Origin: Planctomycetales bacterium
Lineage (GTDB): Bacteria > Planctomycetota > Planctomycetia > Pirellulales > Thermoguttaceae
Assembly (NCBI GenBank): GCA_007122045.1
Contig: SKJM01000303.1
Coordinates: forward strand, 1 to 10,912
Reading direction: 5' to 3'
Length of the DNA: 10,912 bases
The notes below the pieces were generated by a model. That model worked only from the letters and a program-made list of their open reading frames with translations. It was not told where the DNA came from and ran no database searches. Of the stretch, positions 5,760-10,912 are shown piece after piece. Every line of letters starts with the position of its first letter. Position 1 is the first letter of the stretch. A program made the translations under genes and the position numbers.

Positions 5760-5778
5760 CTGACAACGATCTTGTCAG
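5760..5778. promoter_or_regulatory. Operator-like palindrome upstream of fumC
   Basis: CTGACAA (5760-5766) and TTGTCAG (5772-5778) form perfect 7-bp arms around CGATC. The size and two-fold symmetry are those of a site for a dimeric helix-turn-helix regulator. It lies just upstream of the fumC -35 and could also serve the divergent propeller gene. The cognate protein is not identifiable here. As DNA it could also be a small hairpin, but no T-run follows on either strand. Confidence 0.4.
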
Positions 5779-5811
5779 GCAGGACGGACCGCGACACCCT
5801 CCGTTGGAGTA

Positions 5812-5848
5812 CCGGCTTTAGTCGGAAGAAACAACCGCCTGAAGGCGG
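5812..5848. repeat. Two-hairpin intergenic repeat, inverted relative to 533-546
   Basis: CCGGC (5812-5816) pairs with GTCGG (5821-5825) around TTTA, and CCGCCTGAAGGCGG (5835-5848) forms 6-bp arms. The second hairpin with its 3' extension GGGACT matches the reverse complement of 529-546 apart from one central base. Two related copies 5 kb apart in opposite orientation, both in gaps between divergent genes, suggest a dispersed repeat of REP type. Confidence 0.55.
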
Positions 5849-5983
5849 GACTACACACCTCGGCGGGTGCCAGTGAGACATACCGCAAAATCTTGCCGCA
5901 CTCTTCCATAGGTTGCTTTCCGTACACCGTTGTAATAGAAAGGGAAACTGCGGGCTTCAGCCCCCTCCCCGATCCCCAGCAGC

Positions 5984-5989
5984 AGGAGA
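5984..5989 (+). promoter_or_regulatory. Shine-Dalgarno deciding the propeller gene start
   Basis: AGGAGA is 7 nt before the ATG at 5997. The reading frame is open upstream to an ATG at 5913, but the residues between are not signal-peptide-like, whereas the 5997 start yields a good export signal. Confidence 0.65.
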
Positions 5990-5996
5990 ACCCATC

Positions 5997-8900
5997 ATGC
6001 TCGCTCGTACCCCCGTGTTTCGATGTTCGGCGGCTGCCTTGGCGTGGTATGGCGCCGTTGTCCTTGTCTCATCGGCGACGACTATCGAGGCGGCCGAAGC
6101 GGCCGGCGCCGCACAGACCATCCTTGAGGAAAGCGGCGTCCGCGGCGGGCTGGTTGTCCACCTCGGATGCGGCGACGGACGGCTGACCGCCACGCTACGG
6201 GCCGGCGAGGCGTTCCGCGTTCACGGGCTCGACGCCGACCCGGACGCCGTGGCCGAGGCCCGCGAGCACGTCCGCTCGCTCAGCCTCTACGGGCCGGTTG
6301 CGGTCGAACAGTTCCGCGGCCCGCGGCTGCCGTACATCGAAAACCTCGTGAACCTTGTGGTGACCGATTCCGACGCGCTCGCCCGGCATGGCGTGACCAC
6401 GGCTGAGGTCATGCGCGTGCTGTGTCCCGGCGGCGTGGCGATGGTCCGCCGCGACGGTCAGTGGACCCGCACGGTCAAGCCCCGCCCGGAGAAGACGGAC
6501 GACTGGACGCACTACATGTATGACGCTTCTAACAACGCCGTCTCGTCCGACACAGTGGTCGGCCCGCCGCGGCGGCTCCAATGGGTGGGCGGCCCGCGGT
6601 ACGCGCGGCATCACGACCGCATGTCGAGCGTCAGCGCGGCGGTTTCGGCGGGCGGGCGCGTGTTCTACATCTTCGACGAAGGCACGCCCGTTTCCATCCT
6701 CGCCCCGCCGGAGTGGAAGGTGATTGCCCGCGACGCCTACAACGGCACCGTGCTCTGGAAACGCGAGATGGCCAACTGGCACACACATCTGTGGCCGCTC
6801 AAAAGCGGGCCGGCGCAACTGCCGCGGCGGCTGGTGGCCGAGGGCGACAGCGTGTACGTCACCCTGCGGCTCGACGGGCCGCTCGTGCGGCTCGACGGCG
6901 CCACGGGCGAAACGCTGCACACCTACGAAGGCACCAAGGCCACCGAGGAAATCATCCTTTCCGACGGCGTACTGTTCCTGCTGGTCGACCCGGAGGCCGA
7001 GGAACCCGCGTATGCCGACATGCCGCGCATCCGGCAGGCGTATCGTGGCAAGTTCTGGGATGAACGGCCCCGCACGCTCCTGGCCGTTCTGGCGGAAAGC
7101 GGCGAGGTGCTGTGGCAACGGTCGCAGCGCGTGCTGCCCGGCACCCTGGCCGCCGACGCCGGGCAACTGGTGTTCCACGACGGCGAGCGCATCGTGGCCG
7201 TCGACCGGCAGACGGGCCAAGACCGGTGGCGCTCCGAGCCGGTCGAGCGGTGCGAGGTCATCCAGGCGTTCTACATTCCCACATTGGTGCTGTATGAAGA
7301 CGTCGTCCTGTTCTCCGGCGGCGTGGAGGCCGGTACGCAAACAGGAAGCTGGGTGACCGAAACCAACGACCGCATGACGGCCCTCTCGGCGGCAACCGGC
7401 GAGCGGCTGTGGACTGCCCCGCATCCGCCTTCCGGCTACCGTTCGCCGGAGGACCTTCTGGTTGCCGGCGGGCTGGTGTGGACCGGCGAGACGACCAGCG
7501 GCCGCTCGGTGGGCGTGTTCACCGGCCGCGACCCCCGCACCGGCGAGGTGAAACGCGAGTTCCCGCCCGACGTGGACACCTACTGGTTCCACCACCGCTG
7601 CTACCGCGGCAAGGCGACGGAGAACTACCTGCTCATGTCGCGCACGGGCATCGAGTTGGTCGACATCCGCGAGGAGAGTTGGGACGCGAACCATTGGGTC
7701 CGCGGCGCGTGCCTGTACGGCATTATGCCGGCCAACGGCCTGCTGTACGCGCCGCAGCATCCGTGCGCCTGCTACCCCGAGGCGAAGCTCGACGGCTTCA
7801 ACGCCCTAGCCCCGGCCGCGCCGGGAGGGCGGATACCCCCGGAGGCGGTTCCCGCCGAGCGGCTGGAAAAAGGGCCCGCCTACGACGCCATGGCCGGCCG
7901 CGCGGCCGGCGACTCGGCGTGCTCCGCCGGCGAATGGCCCACCTACCGGGCCGATAACGCCCGGAGCGGCGCTGCACGAACCGCCGTACCAGCCGACTGC
8001 CAACCGCAGTGGAACACCGAGTTGGGCGGACGGCTGACCAGCCCCGTCATCGCCGACGGCAAGCTGTTCATCGCCGCGCCGGATCGGCACACGGTGTACG
8101 CGCTCGACGCGGCTTCGGGCGAGGTGCTTTGGCACTTCATTGCCGACGGGCCGGTCGATTCGCCCCCGACCTTCGACCGCGGCGCGGTGCTGTTCGGCTG
8201 CCGCGCCGGCCGCGCGTACTGCCTCCGCGCCGACGACGGCGCCCTGGCGTGGCGGTTCCTGGCGGCCCCGATCGACCAGCGGCTGATGGCCTTCGAGCAG
8301 TTGGAATCGGCATGGCCGGTGCATGGGAACATTCTCGTACACGACGGCGTGGCCTGGTTCGCCGCCGGCCGCTCGGCGTTTCTCGACGGTGGGATGCGGC
8401 TGTGGCGACTGGACGCCGCCACCGGGCGCACGCTTTCGGAAACCGTGCTGGACGACATCGACCCGGCCACGGGCAAGCCGCATCAGGACTTCGTCCGCTG
8501 GCTGAACATGCCGGCGGCCCTGCCCGACGTGCTCTCCACCAACGGGCGCTATGCGTACATGCGGTCGCAGCCGTTCGAACTGGACGGCACGCGGCTTCCA
8601 CTGGAGGCGATGCCCGACCCGATCGACGCCGACCAGGGCGTCCCGCCGCCGGAGCAGCGCGAGGAGTTCGCGCACCTGTTCTCGCCCACCGGGTTCCTCG
8701 ACGACACGTGGTGGCACCGGACCTACTGGATTTACGGCAGCCGGTTCGTGGGCGGCTGGTGCGGCTATTACCAGTCGGGCCGGGCGACGCCCGCGGGCCG
8801 CATCCTGGTGCTCGACGATGAGCGGGTGTACGCCTTCGGCCGCAAGCCGCAGTTCTTCCGGTGGACCACGCCCATCGAGCACCACCTGTTCGCCGCCGAT

Positions 8901-9296
8901 CGGACCCTGCCCCCCACGCCGGAGTTCAACCCCCGCAAGCCGGGCGCCACGCCCTACATGGTGAGGCACCATTGGGCGGAGGATATTCCGCTCTACGCCC
9001 GGGCGATGGTGCTGGCCGGCCGCACCCTGTTCCTAGCCGGACCGGACGACCTGGTGAACGAGCAGCAGGCCTTCGGGGGGATCGACGACCCGCAGGTGCA
9101 GGCGCAGTTGGCCCGGCATGCCGCGGCGCTGATGGGCGAGAAGGGCGGGCTGCTGTGGGCCGTTTCGGCCGACGGCGGCGCGAAGCTGGCCGAGCTGCGG
9201 CTCGACGCCGCCCCGGTGTTCGACGGCATGGCCGCCGCCTACGGGAAGCTGTACTTGGCCACGACCGACGGCCGAGTGATGTGCCTGGGCAAGTAG
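5997..9296 (+). CDS. Exported methyltransferase-like / PQQ-type beta-propeller fusion protein
   Basis: A 1099-aa protein of unknown function. Residues 1-35 look like a Sec signal peptide: hydrophobic core AAALAWYGAVVLVSS and small residues around EAAEAAGA. Residues 39-150 have class I methyltransferase motifs: VVHLGCGDG (53-61), an acidic end VHGLDADP (75-82), LVNLVVTDS and VMRVLCPGGVAMV (138-150). After DDWTHYMYDASNNAV (168-182) come PQQ-like (BamB/quinoprotein-type) blades, each with an [D/S]xxTGxxxW-like turn: NGTVLWKRE, SGEVLWQRS, TGQDRWRSE, TGERLWTAP. A second set starts at WPTYRADNARSG (about residue 645) with SGEVLWHFI and DGALAWRFL. Several Cys are present but no CxxCH haem motif. It should act in the periplasm, where SAM is not expected, so the first domain may be non-catalytic. 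PQQ binding itself is not shown. Similar fusions recur, from memory, in planctomycetes. Confidence 0.85.
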   Translation: MLARTPVFRCSAAALAWYGAVVLVSSATTIEAAEAAGAAQTILEESGVRGGLVVHLGCGDGRLTATLRAGEAFRVHGLDADPDAVAEAREHVRSLSLYGPVAVEQFRGPRLPYIENLVNLVVTDSDALARHGVTTAEVMRVLCPGGVAMVRRDGQWTRTVKPRPEKTDDWTHYMYDASNNAVSSDTVVGPPRRLQWVGGPRYARHHDRMSSVSAAVSAGGRVFYIFDEGTPVSILAPPEWKVIARDAYNGTVLWKREMANWHTHLWPLKSGPAQLPRRLVAEGDSVYVTLRLDGPLVRLDGATGETLHTYEGTKATEEIILSDGVLFLLVDPEAEEPAYADMPRIRQAYRGKFWDERPRTLLAVLAESGEVLWQRSQRVLPGTLAADAGQLVFHDGERIVAVDRQTGQDRWRSEPVERCEVIQAFYIPTLVLYEDVVLFSGGVEAGTQTGSWVTETNDRMTALSAATGERLWTAPHPPSGYRSPEDLLVAGGLVWTGETTSGRSVGVFTGRDPRTGEVKREFPPDVDTYWFHHRCYRGKATENYLLMSRTGIELVDIREESWDANHWVRGACLYGIMPANGLLYAPQHPCACYPEAKLDGFNALAPAAPGGRIPPEAVPAERLEKGPAYDAMAGRAAGDSACSAGEWPTYRADNARSGAARTAVPADCQPQWNTELGGRLTSPVIADGKLFIAAPDRHTVYALDAASGEVLWHFIADGPVDSPPTFDRGAVLFGCRAGRAYCLRADDGALAWRFLAAPIDQRLMAFEQLESAWPVHGNILVHDGVAWFAAGRSAFLDGGMRLWRLDAATGRTLSETVLDDIDPATGKPHQDFVRWLNMPAALPDVLSTNGRYAYMRSQPFELDGTRLPLEAMPDPIDADQGVPPPEQREEFAHLFSPTGFLDDTWWHRTYWIYGSRFVGGWCGYYQSGRATPAGRILVLDDERVYAFGRKPQFFRWTTPIEHHLFAADRTLPPTPEFNPRKPGATPYMVRHHWAEDIPLYARAMVLAGRTLFLAGPDDLVNEQQAFGGIDDPQVQAQLARHAAALMGEKGGLLWAVSADGGAKLAELRLDAAPVFDGMAAAYGKLYLATTDGRVMCLGK

Positions 9297-9330
9297 GGCG
9301 GCGGAGCAAGCATGGTTGCCCCCGCCCGCG

Positions 9331-9588
9331 TCAACGGTAGACGTTGCCGCGTTGCGCGACCTTGACTACGCATACGACCAGTTGCTCGTCTTGAATCGAA
9401 TAGACGATGCGGTATCGGCCCTGTCGCAGGCGGTACTGGTCTCGGCCGGACAGCTTCTCGCATCCTCGCGGCCGCGGGTCGTCGGCCAAAGCGGCGATGC
9501 GGTCCATGATCCGCTGCACGTCGCGCTTGGGGATGCGGGCCAGATCGCGCCGGACCGACTTGCGGAAGAAGATGCTATATGCGGCCAT
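9331..9588 (-). CDS. RelE/ParE-family toxin of a type II toxin-antitoxin system
   Basis: An 85-aa basic protein. The N-terminal helices AYSIFFRKSVRRDLARIPKR and VQRIMDRIAALADDPRP (24-40) are followed by the family core EKLSGRDQYRLRQGRYRIVY (44-63), then VVKVAQRGNVYR at the C-terminus. RelE members cut mRNA in the ribosomal A site and ParE members poison gyrase; the conserved Arg/Lys and terminal Tyr (R53, R55, R60, K76, R80, Y84) suit a RelE-type nuclease, but the target is not proven. The usual GHR near the C-terminus is AQR here. Its start overlaps the end of the antitoxin gene by 14 bp, so it is translated by coupling; no strong Shine-Dalgarno is present. The gene converges on the propeller gene, 34 bp away. 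Confidence 0.87.
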   Translation of the reverse strand: MAAYSIFFRKSVRRDLARIPKRDVQRIMDRIAALADDPRPRGCEKLSGRDQYRLRQGRYRIVYSIQDEQLVVCVVKVAQRGNVYR

Positions 9589-9808
9589 CTTTCTTCAGTT
9601 GGTTGAGCATGTCGGCATAGCCGACCAAAGGCTCATCGGCACGCTCCTCGAACGCGGCCAGGTCGTCGGCATCCTCGCTGAGAATTTCCCGGACCGCCTC
9701 ATTCACAATCTCCGAAACCGAACGCGCCGTGTCGGCCGCTTTCATTCGCAGGGCGCGGTGCAGTACCGGGTCGAAGTAGATCGTCGAACGTTTCGTTGCG
9801 GAAGACAT
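9575..9808 (-). CDS. Ribbon-helix-helix antitoxin
   Basis: A 77-aa protein: KRSTIYFDPVLHRALRMKAA (6-25), with the beta-strand RSTIYF, then SVSEIVNEAVREIL (30-43), is the ribbon-helix-helix DNA-binding fold of the Arc/MetJ/CopG type. The acidic tail (SEDADDLAAFEERADEPLVG) would wrap and neutralise the basic toxin. GAGG (9816-9819, minus) is 7 nt from the ATG at 9808. It is first in the toxin-antitoxin operon. Dimers of this fold typically bind tandem 8-bp boxes, and four such boxes overlie the promoter at 9935-9963, so autorepression with the toxin as co-repressor is likely. Confidence 0.88.
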   Translation of the reverse strand: MSSATKRSTIYFDPVLHRALRMKAADTARSVSEIVNEAVREILSEDADDLAAFEERADEPLVGYADMLNQLKKDGRI

Positions 9809-9888
9809 GGCATCACCTCGGTAGGGCGGTTCGGAGACCGTTCCCCGGCTGGCCGATTGGGCAAATCGCCCTTTGTGCCGCGAAAATC

Positions 9889-9899
9889 GGGACAGTCCC
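9889..9899. repeat. Short palindrome GGGACAGTCCC in the antitoxin leader
   Basis: Two 5-bp arms flank a central A. A second inverted repeat, GGGC/GCCC around AAATC (9859-9871), lies 17 bp closer to the antitoxin gene. Both would fall in the roughly 120-nt leader of the toxin-antitoxin transcript. I recall similar GGGACAGTCCC tags dispersed in environmental bacterial genomes, but cannot confirm copy number here. Confidence 0.35.
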
Positions 9900-9928
9900 C
9901 TGGTACGGGCCGGGAAATGGCTGCGCTC

Positions 9929-9960
9929 TATAGCATTATAGCATTATGACGTTATAGCGT
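9929..9960 (-). promoter_or_regulatory. Four tandem 8-bp operator boxes of the toxin-antitoxin operon
   Basis: Read on the minus strand from 9960 to 9929 there are four adjacent octamers: ACGCTATA, ACGTCATA, ATGCTATA and ATGCTATA, with consensus AYGCTATA. The 8-bp period is that of known ribbon-helix-helix operators such as met boxes. The boxes cover the spacer, the -10 and most of the -35 of the promoter, so binding would block polymerase. The outer part also forms TGACG/CGTCA arms (9947-9951 and 9958-9962). Confidence 0.6.
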
Positions 9961-9963
9961 CAA
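9935..9963 (-). promoter_or_regulatory. Near-perfect sigma70 promoter of the toxin-antitoxin operon
   Basis: On the minus strand TTGACG (9958-9963) and consensus TATAAT (9935-9940) are separated by 17 bp. Transcription should start near 9928. This is the strongest promoter match in the window, as expected for an operon kept in check by tight autorepression. Confidence 0.72.
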
Positions 9964-10088
9964 TCCGGAACGCCGTCACAACCTTTTCTCCGCCCGCGGG
10001 GCAGGTCCCCGACCGGCGGCTGACACGGTACAATGGCCGACAACAGGAAACCCCGTCGTAGACAAACACATTGCCCTATGGCCCCCGC

Positions 10089-10093
10089 AGGAG
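10089..10093 (+). promoter_or_regulatory. Shine-Dalgarno deciding the DUF4058 start
   Basis: AGGAG is 8 nt before the ATG at 10102 but only 2 nt before the in-frame ATG at 10096, favouring 10102, which also gives the family's usual MPIHDW start. A -10-like TACAAT at 10029-10034 upstream has no good -35. Confidence 0.6.
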
Positions 10094-10101
10094 CTATGGC
10101 C

Positions 10102-10863
10102 ATGCCCATTCACGATTGGCGCCGTGTTGAAGCAGGAATCTTTCACGATTTCCGCCACGCGTGGGTCGCGGAAATCGGCCGCGCCCTCAACGGCGGACTA
10201 CTGCCCGACGAATACTACGCCCTCCTGGAGCAGCACGCGGCCGGCTTCGGCCCCGAAATCATGACCCTCGAACACGTGCCCGAAAACAACGAACCGGAAC
10301 CGCCCCCGCCTGGCGGCGAGACGGGCCACGGCAGTGGCGTGGGCCTGCTCACCGCGCCGCCGCAGGTGCGCATCCGGGCCGAGACCGAAATGGACTTCTA
10401 CCGCCGCAAACAGAGCACCGTCGTGGTGCGGCACGTCAGCGGCGACCGGATGGTGGCGGTCGTCGAAGTCATTTCGCCGGGGAACAAGTCGGGCCAGAAG
10501 GCGTTCCGGTTGTTTCTCGACAAGGCCGGTCAACTGCTCGACCGGCAGATTCACCTGCTCATCCTCGACTTGCTTCCGCCCACCCCCCGCGACCCGGCCG
10601 AAATCCACGCGGCCATTTGGGAAGAGGTGACCGGCCAGCCCCTCGCCGGGGTGGAGGGCAAGCCGCTGACGCTGGCGGCGTACGAATCGGCGTTGAGCGT
10701 GCGGGCGTACGTCGAGCCGGTGGCCGTGGGCGACGAACTGCCCGACATGCCGCTGTACCTCGAGCCCAACGGTTACGTGCTGGTCCCCCTGGAGGCCACC
10801 TATCGCCGCGCATTTGCGGCCATGCCCCGCCGCTGGCAGGCTGTGCTCCAGCCGGCGGGCTGA
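10102..10863 (+). CDS. DUF4058 family protein
   Basis: A 253-aa cytosolic protein of unknown function. MPIHDWRRVEAGIFHDFRHA (1-20) is the characteristic opening of DUF4058 proteins, which are frequent in planctomycetes and cyanobacteria. A Pro-rich segment (61-72) is followed by ETEMDFYRRKQ (94-104) and MVAVVEVISPGNKSGQKAF (117-135), then HLLILDLLPP (151-160). The VEVISPxNK block resembles the core strand of Uma2/DUF820 PD-(D/E)XK-fold proteins, so a nuclease-like fold is possible but not shown. In-frame ATGs at 10033, 10078 and 10096 are less likely starts. No signal peptide or membrane segment. It stands alone, diverging from the toxin-antitoxin operon. Confidence 0.85.
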   Translation: MPIHDWRRVEAGIFHDFRHAWVAEIGRALNGGLLPDEYYALLEQHAAGFGPEIMTLEHVPENNEPEPPPPGGETGHGSGVGLLTAPPQVRIRAETEMDFYRRKQSTVVVRHVSGDRMVAVVEVISPGNKSGQKAFRLFLDKAGQLLDRQIHLLILDLLPPTPRDPAEIHAAIWEEVTGQPLAGVEGKPLTLAAYESALSVRAYVEPVAVGDELPDMPLYLEPNGYVLVPLEATYRRAFAAMPRRWQAVLQPAG

Positions 10864-10897
10864 ACTGTTTTTACCCTAACGCTGTGGAGATTGCATG

Positions 10898-10912
10898 ATG
10901 AAAGCTCACACG
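10898..10912 (+). CDS. Possible start of a further gene (partial)
   Basis: Two successive in-frame ATGs (10895 and 10898) follow GGAGA (10886-10890), with 7 nt to the second. Only five codons (MKAHT) remain before the window ends, so neither reality nor identity can be judged. The 34-nt gap after the DUF4058 stop and same strand would fit an operon. Confidence 0.35.

Larger units (their letters stand above)
5676..5996. other. Divergent intergenic region between fumC and propeller gene
   Basis: The 321-bp gap contains a leftward near-consensus promoter (5716-5744), a 12-codon mini-ORF overlapping the fumC start, a 19-bp palindrome (5760-5778), a two-hairpin repeat (5812-5848) and the ribosome-binding site of the rightward gene. 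For the rightward gene I see only a -10-like TGTAAT (5931-5936) without a matching -35. No further gene is supported. Confidence 0.6.

Noticed and set aside
6195..7760. 521-aa open frame on the minus strand
   Set aside because: Antisense to the propeller protein, whose repeats and motifs continue through it. High GC keeps stop codons rare in this frame.
7806..8972. 388-aa open frame on the minus strand
   Set aside because: Antisense to the propeller gene's second half, with low-complexity composition and no domain signature.
9307..9320. GCAA/TTGC inverted repeat between the propeller and toxin genes as a bidirectional terminator
   Set aside because: The stem is only 4 bp with no adjoining T-run, so chance is the simpler explanation.
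9929..9960. Tandem octamers as a CRISPR array or satellite
   Set aside because: The repeats are only 8 bp, have no spacers, number four and sit exactly on a promoter; operator boxes explain them better.

Overview
The window is GC-rich, densely coded bacterial DNA, most probably from a planctomycete (Planctomycetota, Pirellulales-like). Pointers are a large exported methyltransferase/PQQ-type beta-propeller protein with the motif DWTHYMYDA, a DUF4058 protein starting MPIHDW, a methyltransferase with an N-terminal dimerisation domain, and clusters of short GC-rich hairpins between genes. This placement is from recalled family distribution, not from a marker gene.

Layout. 1-477 (-): N-terminal half of a SAM-dependent methyltransferase, cut by the window edge. 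478-809: a divergent intergenic region with four consecutive stem-loops and a promoter for the next operon. 810-2802 (+): a [NiFe]-hydrogenase maturation operon, made of an endopeptidase, a small cyclic-nucleotide-binding-fold protein, hypA and hypB (hypA/hypB overlap by ATGA). No hydrogenase structural gene is in the window. 2816-4142 (-): an iron-storage nanocompartment operon, with encapsulated ferritin (EncFtn) first, then the family 1 encapsulin shell, behind a near-consensus sigma70 promoter. 4242-5675 (-): class II fumarase (fumC) with its own near-consensus promoter and a 19-bp palindrome upstream. 5676-5996: intergenic region with that palindrome and a two-hairpin repeat related to the one at 533-546. 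5997-9296 (+): exported 1099-aa protein with a methyltransferase-like domain followed by beta-propeller repeats. 9331-9808 (-): RelE/ParE-type toxin and ribbon-helix-helix antitoxin, overlapping by 14 bp, behind a near-perfect promoter covered by four 8-bp tandem boxes. 10102-10863 (+): DUF4058 protein. 10898-10912 (+): probable first codons of another gene.

How the genes work together. The maturation operon serves nickel insertion into a [NiFe] hydrogenase (HypA and HypB) and C-terminal trimming of its large subunit (endopeptidase). The encapsulin operon should build a shell with a ferroxidase cargo inside, loaded by a C-terminal peptide. The toxin-antitoxin pair is probably autoregulated at the tandem boxes. 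The methyltransferase, fumarase, propeller and DUF4058 genes have no evident functional link to their neighbours.

No RNA gene, CRISPR array, insertion sequence or origin was recognised. The least understood items are the exported methyltransferase-propeller fusion, the degenerate cyclic-nucleotide fold inside the hydrogenase operon, and the intergenic hairpin repeats.
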